From the NCBI GenBank assembly GCA_963710735.1, contig CAVQBN010000006.1, positions 472,745 through 536,744 of the forward strand: a stretch of 64,000 nt of DNA. The letters run 5' to 3'. A program made the translations under genes and the position numbers. Position 1 is the stretch's first letter, and each line of letters begins with the position of its first letter. The DNA is from FEN-1297 sp963710735 (GTDB lineage Bacteria > Bacteroidota > Ignavibacteria > Ignavibacteriales > Ignavibacteriaceae). The notes below the pieces were generated by a model that was not told the DNA's origin, did no database searches, and was given only the letters and a program-made list of their open reading frames with translations. Shown here piece after piece: positions 9,032 to 17,208 of the stretch.

Positions 9032-10384
9032 ATGATAAACACAACTAAAGAACCCAATATTAACGTTGGAATTTTAACGGAAAAACGAATTAATTTTGAA
9101 CTGCATGGAGATTTCAAGACCTTGGGGATGAAGCAGACTTTCAGCGGCCAATATACTGCTGAGCTAATTAATAATAGAATAATCTGTAAAAGAGGTAATG
9201 AGAAAATCGAAATATCTGATGAAATTATTTTTGTGCCGCAAGACCCAACCATAGAATCCTTTTTATTAAAAGATGTCACAATCGGAGTAAAATTCCATTG
9301 GGAAAGAAAAGAAAAACAACGGTTTACAGGATCTTTAAAACTATTAAAAAACAACGGCAAGATTTCAGCAATAAATATTCTGCCTATAGAACATTATTTA
9401 GTTAGTGTTATCTCTTCTGAAATGAGCGCAAAAAGCTCTCTTCAGCTTCTTAAAGCACATGCAATTATTTCCCGAAGCTGGTTATTATCTCAAATCGAAA
9501 AATCAAAAGAATTTAAATCCGGCAAATCTCATATTTTATCGGATACTCTAAATGAAACCGAACATATTAGATGGTATGACAGAGAAGATCATACTTTATT
9601 TGATGTTTGTGCTGACGACCATTGCCAGCGTTACCAGGGTGTGACCAAAGTTTTTACGGAAGGTGCTCGCCAGGCGGTAAAACAGACGGCAGGAGTTGTA
9701 TTAACGAGTGATAATAAAATTTGCGATACACGTTACTCAAAATCATGCGGCGGAATTTCAGAATCATTTGAAAATGTATGGGAACCAGTTAAGTATAGTT
9801 ATTTATCTTCGATAATAGATTATAAATTTGAACCTGATAGTTATAATATAGATTTTTCAATTGAATCAAATGCTCGTAAATGGATTACAAGCAATCCCCC
9901 GGCATTCTGTAACACACATGATAAAAGAATTCTTTCTCAAGTACTTTTAGAATATGACCAGGAAACAACTGATTTTTATCGATGGAAAATAGAGTATACT
10001 CAAAAAGAGCTTTCTGATCTTATTTTAAAAAATACCGGAATCGATTATGGAAATATTAAGGATTTGGTTCCGGTTGAAAGAGGAGTTTCTGCCCGATTAA
10101 TCAAATTAAAAATAATCGGGACTAAAAAGACATTGACAATTGGAAAAGAGCTTGAGATAAGAAGGACACTTTCAACCAGTCACCTTTATAGCTCAGCATT
10201 TGTGGTTGATAAAGAAGATATACAAAATGGAATTCCGCAAAAGTTTATTTTAACCGGAGCCGGATGGGGACACGGCGTAGGCCTTTGCCAGATAGGAGCA
10301 GCAGTTATGGCTGCAAAAGGCTATCAGTTTGATGAAATATTAGTTCACTATTTTCAAAACGCCAAGCTTAAAAAAATATATTGA
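9032..10384 (+). CDS. SpoIID/LytB-domain protein without signal peptide
   Basis: 450 residues. The SpoIID (stage II sporulation D / amidase enhancer) core is clear: LPIEHYLVSVISSEM with the putative catalytic Glu130, then KAHAIISRSW, CGG in SKSCGGISESFENVW, and the C-terminal GAGWGHGVGLCQIGA. Known SpoIID is a secreted lytic transglycosylase acting on stem-peptide-free glycan strands. Here the N-terminus (MINTTKEPNINVGIL) has no hydrophobic signal or anchor, so it may act inside the cell or be exported by another route. It is followed after 10 nt by a GT4 glycosyltransferase, and then by a GT2 and a DUF4922 gene, pointing to a role in making or trimming a glycan. Confidence 0.85.
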   Translation: MINTTKEPNINVGILTEKRINFELHGDFKTLGMKQTFSGQYTAELINNRIICKRGNEKIEISDEIIFVPQDPTIESFLLKDVTIGVKFHWERKEKQRFTGSLKLLKNNGKISAINILPIEHYLVSVISSEMSAKSSLQLLKAHAIISRSWLLSQIEKSKEFKSGKSHILSDTLNETEHIRWYDREDHTLFDVCADDHCQRYQGVTKVFTEGARQAVKQTAGVVLTSDNKICDTRYSKSCGGISESFENVWEPVKYSYLSSIIDYKFEPDSYNIDFSIESNARKWITSNPPAFCNTHDKRILSQVLLEYDQETTDFYRWKIEYTQKELSDLILKNTGIDYGNIKDLVPVERGVSARLIKLKIIGTKKTLTIGKELEIRRTLSTSHLYSSAFVVDKEDIQNGIPQKFILTGAGWGHGVGLCQIGAAVMAAKGYQFDEILVHYFQNAKLKKIY

Positions 10385-10394
10385 TTCTTAGTTT

Positions 10395-11513
10395 ATGAAA
10401 ATTCTATACTCATGTCTTTCGAAAAGCTGGGGCGGTATGGAAATGTTTACACTTACAGCCGTAAAACAGCTGCTTAACCGAAATATTAAAGTCGAACTTA
10501 TCTGTATTGCCGAATCAAGACTTCATATTGAAGCATCTAACATCGGATTAATTATTCACCCGTTAAAAGCTTCAGGATATTTTCACCCGTTCAGCATTAT
10601 AAAATTGGGAAACATAATTCGAAAAGGTAATTTTGATATTATTCATACTCAAGCCTCAAAAGATTTATGGCTGCTTGTTCCAGCGTTAAGATTAATTAAA
10701 GACACTACTCCTCTCATAATGACTAAACAAGTCGGCTCAGCAATTATTAAAAAAGATAAATTTCATAAATGGATATACAGCCGTTTAACTTATGCACTTG
10801 CCATTAGTAAAGTTATTAAAAAAAACTTAATCGATACATGCCCAATCCCGGATAACAAAATATTGCTTCTGCATAATGCGGTTGATACTCAAAAGTTTAA
10901 TCCTGAAAAAGTAGACAGCAAAAAAGTAAAGCAAGAATTTGGACTTGGCAATAAAGACATAGCCATTGGAATGCTTGCTAGAATAAGCCCGGGAAAAGGA
11001 CATGAAGAATTCCTGCATGCAGCATCTGAATTAAACAAAAGGCATAAAAACTTAAAATTCCTTATTGTTGGGGAAGCCAGCCGGGGAGAGGATAAATATG
11101 CTGATTCCATAAAACAATCAGCAAAAGAATTTAATCTTAATAATTTGATTTTTACCGGATTTAGGAGCGATACTCCCGAAGTCTTAAAAGCTATGGAAAT
11201 TTTTGTATTTCCTTCTCACGGAGAAGCATTTGGTATTGCTTTAGTTGAAGCAATGGCAATGGGGCTGCCCTCAGTTTGTTCCAACTCGGATGGAGTGTTA
11301 GATATCGCGGTTGATAATGAGACTTCATTTTTATTTGAAAGTAAAAATTGGGAAGACCTCACTAGAAAACTTGAATCCTTAATCAATTCTTCGGAAACAC
11401 GAATACAATTCGGTAAGGCAGCAAGAAAAAGAGCTGTAGAAAATTTTGATATTGATTTTTTAACCGACAAAGTATTAGAAATATATCACCTTGCAATAAA
11501 AAGAAAACAATAA
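10395..11513 (+). CDS. Glycosyltransferase family 4
   Basis: 372 residues with the two Rossmann domains of a GT-B fold. The N-terminal acceptor domain starts MKILYSCLSKSWGGMEMF, with the usual GGxE loop; the C-terminal donor domain (about 185-350) has AIGMLARISPGKGHEEF and the EX7E motif EAFGIALVE near residues 277-285. Such enzymes are retaining, cytoplasmic or peripheral, and use nucleotide sugars. It starts 10 nt after the SpoIID gene and so shares its transcript. The sugar and acceptor cannot be read from sequence. Confidence 0.9.
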   Translation: MKILYSCLSKSWGGMEMFTLTAVKQLLNRNIKVELICIAESRLHIEASNIGLIIHPLKASGYFHPFSIIKLGNIIRKGNFDIIHTQASKDLWLLVPALRLIKDTTPLIMTKQVGSAIIKKDKFHKWIYSRLTYALAISKVIKKNLIDTCPIPDNKILLLHNAVDTQKFNPEKVDSKKVKQEFGLGNKDIAIGMLARISPGKGHEEFLHAASELNKRHKNLKFLIVGEASRGEDKYADSIKQSAKEFNLNNLIFTGFRSDTPEVLKAMEIFVFPSHGEAFGIALVEAMAMGLPSVCSNSDGVLDIAVDNETSFLFESKNWEDLTRKLESLINSSETRIQFGKAARKRAVENFDIDFLTDKVLEIYHLAIKRKQ

Positions 11514-11684
11514 CCTATTATAGATTATATTTTCTTCTTCTGCTTTTAAAACCAGATAAAAATATTTATAAAATTGATAAAAATTATTTTTTAAATTTAA
11601 ATTAGTTCTGTTTTTATTTGCTTTGTATCTTCCTCCGTTAATAATTAACTTTAAATTATAAATAAAAATTAAAGTGGAATTCTA

Positions 11685-13154
11685 ATGAACAAAAAAATTA
11701 CCGCTTTCTTACCTTACAGCGGGAATAATTTTACAGCAGAAACAGTTAATGAACTAATTACAACAGGATTTGCTGATAAAATCTATCTTTTAACCCAATC
11801 GAATGTTGGAGATCATTTAGATAATTGCGAAATATTAAAAATAAGTAACTTGTTCAGTAGTGAAACAATTGATTTAATTAATAAAAAGACATCTGCAGAT
11901 TATGCTTTGTTCTTAACTCAGGATACAAAAATTAATTTAGGACAATTTGCGTTAGAAAGATTTATCGATGTAGCAGAAACAACCGGAGCCGGCCTAATTT
12001 ATTCTGATTACTACGAAGTTAAAAATGAAGAACGAAGCAGCCATCCGGTAATTGATTATCAATTAGGTAGTATTAGAGATGATTTTAATTTTGGACCTGT
12101 TATTATCATAAAGAAAGAAGCACTCGATCGAGGGATAAAAGGAAATATAACCAAATATCAATTTGCAGGTTTTTATTCTTTTAGACTGCAAATCTCAAAA
12201 AATTATCCTTTTATCAGAATACCGGAATACCTTTATACAACGGTAATATCGGACATTAGAAAATCAGGCGAGAAGCTATTTGATTATGTAAATCCGCGAA
12301 ATAGAGAAGTTCAAATCGAAATGGAAAAAGCAGCCACGGAACATCTAAAAGAAATTGGGGCCTATTTAACTCCGCAATTTAAGCAAATTAATTTGAACAA
12401 AGGCAGTTTTGAAAATGAAGCCTCAGTAATAATCCCGGTTAAGAACAGAGTAAAGACAATTAGTGATGCGGTTGAATCTGTTCTTAAACAAAAAACAAAT
12501 TTTCCTTTTAATTTAATTGTTGTTGATAATCATTCAACAGACGGAACAACTGACATATTAAAAGAATTTGCTAAAAAAGATAAACGTGTTATACATATTA
12601 TTCCGGAGAGATTTGACCTGGGAATCGGCGGTTGCTGGAATGAAGCTGTCCATCATAATAATTGCGGGAGATTTGGAGTTCAATTGGACAGTGATGATAT
12701 TTATTTTGATGAAAATACATTGCAAAAAGTCGTTGACCTTTTTAAGAAAGAAAAATGTGCAATGGTTGTCGGGACCTACAAATTAACTGACTTTAACCTG
12801 AATGATATTCCGCCGGGAATTATCGATCACAAAGAATGGACCCCTGACAACGGGCGGAATAATGCATTAAGAATAAATGGGCTGGGCGCACCACGTGCCT
12901 TTTTTATACCTCTCTTAAGAAAAATCAAAATCCCCAACGTAAGTTACGGAGAGGATTACGCCCTTGGGTTAGCAATTTCACGTCAACACCAAATTGGACG
13001 AATTTATGATACGCTCTATGTATGCCGCAGATGGGAAGGAAACACCGATGCAGCATTACCAATAGAAAAACAAAATATTAATAATTTATATAAGGATAGA
13101 TTAAGAACTTTTGAAATTTTAGCAAGACAAAAATTTAATTCTGCTAAAAGTTGA
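11685..13154 (+). CDS. Double-domain family 2 glycosyltransferase
   Basis: 489 residues. The C-terminal half (about 245-480) is an ordinary GT2 GT-A domain: ASVIIPVKNR, VVDNHSTDGT and the metal-binding LDSDD. The N-terminal half (1-225) is also GT-A-like but degenerate, with FLPYSGNN at the start, ALFLTQDTKI, and SDYYE where a DxD would be. Thus it may be a bifunctional polymerising enzyme or an enzyme with an inactive, scaffolding domain. No membrane segment is seen. It follows the GT4 gene after 171 nt and ends at a good terminator (13199-13218). Confidence 0.85.
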   Translation: MNKKITAFLPYSGNNFTAETVNELITTGFADKIYLLTQSNVGDHLDNCEILKISNLFSSETIDLINKKTSADYALFLTQDTKINLGQFALERFIDVAETTGAGLIYSDYYEVKNEERSSHPVIDYQLGSIRDDFNFGPVIIIKKEALDRGIKGNITKYQFAGFYSFRLQISKNYPFIRIPEYLYTTVISDIRKSGEKLFDYVNPRNREVQIEMEKAATEHLKEIGAYLTPQFKQINLNKGSFENEASVIIPVKNRVKTISDAVESVLKQKTNFPFNLIVVDNHSTDGTTDILKEFAKKDKRVIHIIPERFDLGIGGCWNEAVHHNNCGRFGVQLDSDDIYFDENTLQKVVDLFKKEKCAMVVGTYKLTDFNLNDIPPGIIDHKEWTPDNGRNNALRINGLGAPRAFFIPLLRKIKIPNVSYGEDYALGLAISRQHQIGRIYDTLYVCRRWEGNTDAALPIEKQNINNLYKDRLRTFEILARQKFNSAKS

Positions 13155-13198
13155 AAATGGAAGATAACAGAGCGTAAATAAGTTACACTTTTAAATAC

Positions 13199-13218
13199 AC
13201 CCGGCTTTAAAACCGGGT
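13199..13218 (+). terminator. Terminator after the GT2 gene
   Basis: A 6-bp GC-rich stem (ACCCGG / CCGGGT) with an 8-nt loop is followed by TTTTCT on the plus strand, 45 nt after the GT2 stop. Confidence 0.65.
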
Positions 13219-13291
13219 TTTCTAATTCAAAAGACAATCCCATTTCAAAATTTTAAATCATAAAATTTAGATACTGAAAGAATTTTTTAAG

Positions 13292-14332
13292 ATGGCTCAA
13301 GTAAACAAAAAATTAATTGAAAATATTTTATATGATGATGAAAAAGCAGAAGCTTTTATTCGCAAAAATGATTACGGAAATGCGGCAAAAGTATTGTTGG
13401 AATCGCAAAAGAAAGAATGGCCGCAGCTTGCTGCCGGATATCAGTCGCTCGATTCAATTCAAGTAAAAGCATTTGATTTTAACGGCTTCAAAATTAAAGT
13501 TCAGTTTAACCCCGGAAGGATAATTTCCAGTTCCGCAAAAGTTGATGCAAAATCTATTAATAATAGAAAATGTTTTTTGTGTTATGAAAATTTGCCCGCA
13601 GAACAAAAGGGCATTCTTTATGAGCATGAGTATCTTATTCTTTGCAATCCTTTCCCGATTTTCCCGGAGCATTTTACTCTTCCGAATATTAACCATTTTG
13701 CACAGAGCATAAAAGAATCTTTTAGTAAGCTCCTCTCCTTTAGTAAGGATATGTCGCAGCATTATACTATTTTTTATAACGGTCCCAAATGCGGCGCTTC
13801 GGCACCGGATCATCTTCACTTCCAGGCGGGTAATAAATATTTTATGCCGATCGACGAAGAATTTAATAGCCTAAAAGATAAATATGGTGAGGTATTAATA
13901 CAGAATGATAAATTAACAGTCAGCGGAATCGATGATGGATTAAGAAAATATATTTCATTTGAGGGTCATTCTGAGAAAGCCTTAATAAATTCTTTTAATA
14001 TATTTTATGATAGCTATTCTTCACTTGCTAAAAATAATGATGAGCCAATGATGAATATTCTTTCCTCTTATCAGCAAGAATCCGGATGGAGAGTAATTAT
14101 TTTTCTGAGAAACAAACACCGATCTTCACATTATTTTGAAGAAGGTGAGAATAATATTCTAATAAGCCCTGCCGCAGTTGATATCGGAGGTGTATGCATT
14201 ACACCATTAGAAAAAGATTTTAAGAAAATCACCAAAGCACTTCTTCAAGACATATTTCGTGAAATAATAATTGGGAAAGAATATTTTGATTTTATTAAAG
14301 CTTCACTTAAGAAAAAAATTATCCAGCTATGA
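13292..14332 (+). CDS. DUF4922 protein, GalT/HIT-like nucleotidyltransferase
   Basis: 346 residues. It has a CxxC pair (Cys94, Cys97), the segment CNPFPIFPEHFTLP and a HLHFQ motif (His174-Gln178) that matches the HxHxQ active site of galactose-1-phosphate uridylyltransferase and GDP-hexose phosphorylases, where the second His carries the nucleotide. A later H-R-S-S-H (about 274-278) is also conserved-looking. DUF4922 enzymes have no firm function that I know. The position behind the SpoIID-GT4-GT2 genes fits a role in supplying or recycling a nucleotide sugar for them. It has its own start downstream of the GT2 terminator. Confidence 0.75.
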   Translation: MAQVNKKLIENILYDDEKAEAFIRKNDYGNAAKVLLESQKKEWPQLAAGYQSLDSIQVKAFDFNGFKIKVQFNPGRIISSSAKVDAKSINNRKCFLCYENLPAEQKGILYEHEYLILCNPFPIFPEHFTLPNINHFAQSIKESFSKLLSFSKDMSQHYTIFYNGPKCGASAPDHLHFQAGNKYFMPIDEEFNSLKDKYGEVLIQNDKLTVSGIDDGLRKYISFEGHSEKALINSFNIFYDSYSSLAKNNDEPMMNILSSYQQESGWRVIIFLRNKHRSSHYFEEGENNILISPAAVDIGGVCITPLEKDFKKITKALLQDIFREIIIGKEYFDFIKASLKKKIIQL

Positions 14333-14448
14333 TATTATTTCAATTTGATTTATGAGGAAAATTTTAAAAGAAAAGTTGAATAATTTTCTAATATTTATCT
14401 TTTTACCTACCGTAAATTAATCAAACCACCAGCCAGCGTTAATAATTT

Positions 14449-15603
14449 TTACCCCTTGCTCATAAGATCAGCCAGAAAATTCAAGTTCCTAGAATTAGAG
14501 TTAGATATAATAATCTTAATTATTGCAGTTAAAGGAACCGCTAAAAGCATCCCGATAATTCCCCAGATATAACCCCAAATGAGAACCGCCAGTAGTATCA
14601 ACAAAGGATTTAAATTTAATCTTTTACCGACAAGACTGGTTTCAAGGATATTGAAAAATAACGTCTGAATAGCTATTAAAATTAATGCAACAATTAATGC
14701 AAATGTAAACGATTCATACTCAAGCAGGGCCATTGTTACAGGTAAGACTAAAGAAATTGCCGAACCGATTGTTGGAATAAAATTAAAAATGAAAACGAAC
14801 AGGCCCCAGATAATCGGAAAATCCACTCCCAATATGGCAAGAAATACAGCTACAATGACACCGGCAGTAAGATTTATTAAAATCTTAAGAATAATATATC
14901 GTTGTATCTGTTCGGTAATGGCTTTAAAAGTGTTTGCAAGTTTCTCTTCTTTTGTTTGACGCTCAATACTTAATGTATCCTTTAGCGAAGGTGTTATCTC
15001 TGTCTTTAATTTCTCAGCAGAAGTCATGTATTTTTTCTTCACCTTTTTCAATTCGGGTTTAACTCTCTTGAAGACGAATCTGTCTTTTATAGCTTCGTAT
15101 ATGGTATTATGTCCGGTCATTACGAAAATGAAAAAGAATAAAATAAATAGTGCATTCCCGATAAGAGCAAAAGTAGAGTTAAAAATACCGCCAGCCAGCT
15201 GCTGATAATTAATTTTTGAAATAATTCTTTCAATTGAAAAATACCTAAAAAACGGATCTCTTATACGTAATGAAACTGCAGTGCTCGATACAATATGATC
15301 AAGTTTATTAAAATATTCCGGAATCTGCTGGCCAAATTTTACAAAAGCACCTATAATGAATGAAGAAACACCCCACAAAATAAAAGCCATAATAAGAAGG
15401 TCTATAATTACCAAAGAAAACAGAGGGAATTTACTTTTTGTAAGTAAAGTATTTAAAGGAGAAAAGAGGAAGAATAAAAAATAAGCAATTACAAATGGTA
15501 TAAATATATGGCTTAATTCCTTAAGCACTATAGCAATGATAGTTAAACCAATTACAGAAATAAAAAATTTTGTTGCTGAATCAAGCCGAATTCTTTTTGC
15601 CAT
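14449..15603 (-). CDS. AI-2E family (PerM-like) membrane protein
   Basis: About 384 residues with the family layout: two close N-terminal membrane segments (residues 10-55), a third, a central soluble stretch (here lysine-rich, about 185-230), then a run of membrane segments ending in IIGMLLAVPLTAIIKI, the family signature near the C-terminus. Members include the TqsA autoinducer exporter and Na+/H+ antiporter-like proteins, so the substrate stays open. The frame can be opened at TTG 15615, but ATG 15603 gives the usual start (MAKRIRLDSATKFF). The lysine-rich central insert is longer than usual. Confidence 0.88.
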   Translation of the reverse strand: MAKRIRLDSATKFFISVIGLTIIAIVLKELSHIFIPFVIAYFLFFLFSPLNTLLTKSKFPLFSLVIIDLLIMAFILWGVSSFIIGAFVKFGQQIPEYFNKLDHIVSSTAVSLRIRDPFFRYFSIERIISKINYQQLAGGIFNSTFALIGNALFILFFFIFVMTGHNTIYEAIKDRFVFKRVKPELKKVKKKYMTSAEKLKTEITPSLKDTLSIERQTKEEKLANTFKAITEQIQRYIILKILINLTAGVIVAVFLAILGVDFPIIWGLFVFIFNFIPTIGSAISLVLPVTMALLEYESFTFALIVALILIAIQTLFFNILETSLVGKRLNLNPLLILLAVLIWGYIWGIIGMLLAVPLTAIIKIIISNSNSRNLNFLADLMSKG

Positions 15604-15739
15604 TTCAACTACCAATAGAATTTGAACTTAATTATTTAATTTTGATCTAATAATTCTTTTGGACCAAATTTATAACTTAATACTATAAATGAACAATTCT
15701 GATAAGGTTAACTAAGTCCTATGCTGTCAAAAAGAAAAC

Positions 15740-17086
15740 TTATAACGTTGAGTTTACTAACCCCGAAGGAGTTTGCGGACTTGTTAATATATATTTAAAC
15801 AAGTCCCATCTTTTTTCAGGATGATTTTCCGTTCCGCCATTTTTCTCAACATAGTTCTTAATAATCTCCTCGCCCAAGTTATAATTTATTACATAACTCC
15901 GATATTTTTCAATAAATTTTATTCTCTGTTCTGCTCTCTTAGGCGACATTAAACTATATTTCTCTAACCAGTTTAGTGCTTCTTTTTTATCCCATTTATT
16001 ATCCAATAAATTTCTTGCCGCTTCATTCCCTGCAAAACTTAATTCATGCAATAAGCTTTGTACTTCTTCATACTTTTCAGCTTTGGATGTATCCAGGCCG
16101 GCTAATGAAAATAGTATATTTTTTTCAAATTCAATTTTCTCCCTTCCAGGGAAAATCATATGAATTCCAAAATTTGCTGTACCTTCGGCAATTAGAGATT
16201 GAGGGCTGTTCAAGGGATAAACCGTATACTCCATCCATTTTTTTTGTTTTACTAATTTTTCCTCAAGCAAAGTATTATAAACATGATGTCCAGGGTATCC
16301 TTCATGTGCAGCAAGATCTATTGCACGATCAATATAAATTGGAAGGTCTGTGTTTACCTGGATAATGCTGAAATAATTTCCTTTATACCAATTATATGCA
16401 CTCCATGGTTTATTTGTTACATATTCAACTTTAAAATCTTCGCCCTGCGGAAGGTTAATATGTTCTAATGTTCTTTTTCTACATTCTTTAATTGCCGCTT
16501 CAAAGACATTGTTCAATTTATCCCTTGGAATTATAAAATTTTTATTGTAATCATCTAACCGGGCCGAGATATCTCCTTTCCCGGGTAAAATTTTATTCAG
16601 CTTGTCTAGAATTTTTTGAAAATGCTCTTTATCGTATGAAGGTGCAACCGCATCATATAATGCTTTACTCTCCTGATCAAAGGATAATGAACCGCCTTCA
16701 AGGATGAATATTTCTGTTTTAACAGCTAAAAGCTGCTTGTATAAAAATCTATATCTCAATGTTTCCAATTTATCAGCTTTATCATTTTTTAAAGCATCAA
16801 GATTGTTAAGCAGACTATCTGTTTCGGCACTACATTGTTTAAGTAATTTACTTGAATCAGCAGCTGTATTTAATTTATCTTTGGAATACCAATCAGCCGG
16901 ACCGTAGTAAGCATCCACATAATTATTATCTAATTGACCGACTCTTAATACAAGTTTAACATAATTTTCCGCTATATTATTCATTTTAGCATCCAGTTTA
17001 TTACTAAAATTATTTTGATTTTTATTTTCACAAGATGCAAAGAGTATTGCTATTAAAAGAAAAAAGAAGCTTCTGCGAATTATCAT
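15740..17086 (-). CDS. DUF885-like metallopeptidase lipoprotein
   Basis: 448 residues. A lipoprotein signal ends at Cys19 (ILFASC), so the mature protein is lipid-anchored. The core motif HEGYPGHH (His261-His268), followed by LIAEGTANFG, is the hallmark of the DUF885 group of zinc-peptidase-like proteins related to gluzincins: the His residues and the later Glu would bind zinc and Glu262 would be the catalytic base. Family members are about 550-600 residues, so this one is short, though no piece is obviously missing. Substrate unknown. The gene stands alone, between the AI-2E-family gene and the GH13 gene on the same strand. Confidence 0.75.
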   Translation of the reverse strand: MIIRRSFFFLLIAILFASCENKNQNNFSNKLDAKMNNIAENYVKLVLRVGQLDNNYVDAYYGPADWYSKDKLNTAADSSKLLKQCSAETDSLLNNLDALKNDKADKLETLRYRFLYKQLLAVKTEIFILEGGSLSFDQESKALYDAVAPSYDKEHFQKILDKLNKILPGKGDISARLDDYNKNFIIPRDKLNNVFEAAIKECRKRTLEHINLPQGEDFKVEYVTNKPWSAYNWYKGNYFSIIQVNTDLPIYIDRAIDLAAHEGYPGHHVYNTLLEEKLVKQKKWMEYTVYPLNSPQSLIAEGTANFGIHMIFPGREKIEFEKNILFSLAGLDTSKAEKYEEVQSLLHELSFAGNEAARNLLDNKWDKKEALNWLEKYSLMSPKRAEQRIKFIEKYRSYVINYNLGEEIIKNYVEKNGGTENHPEKRWDLFKYILTSPQTPSGLVNSTL

Positions 17087-17208
17087 TTATAACCTTTTAT
17101 AAAATTGATTAACTACTAATGCTGTTTTAAAAACCTTATCTAAATTATATTTCTTAAACCGGATAAATCACAATAAATTGCACAATAATTATTTAGGTAT
17201 GGTTAATA

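Noticed and set aside
8977..9360. A 127-codon minus-strand frame opposite the start of the SpoIID gene
   Set aside because: Shadow of the SpoIID coding frame; no ribosome site, no family match.
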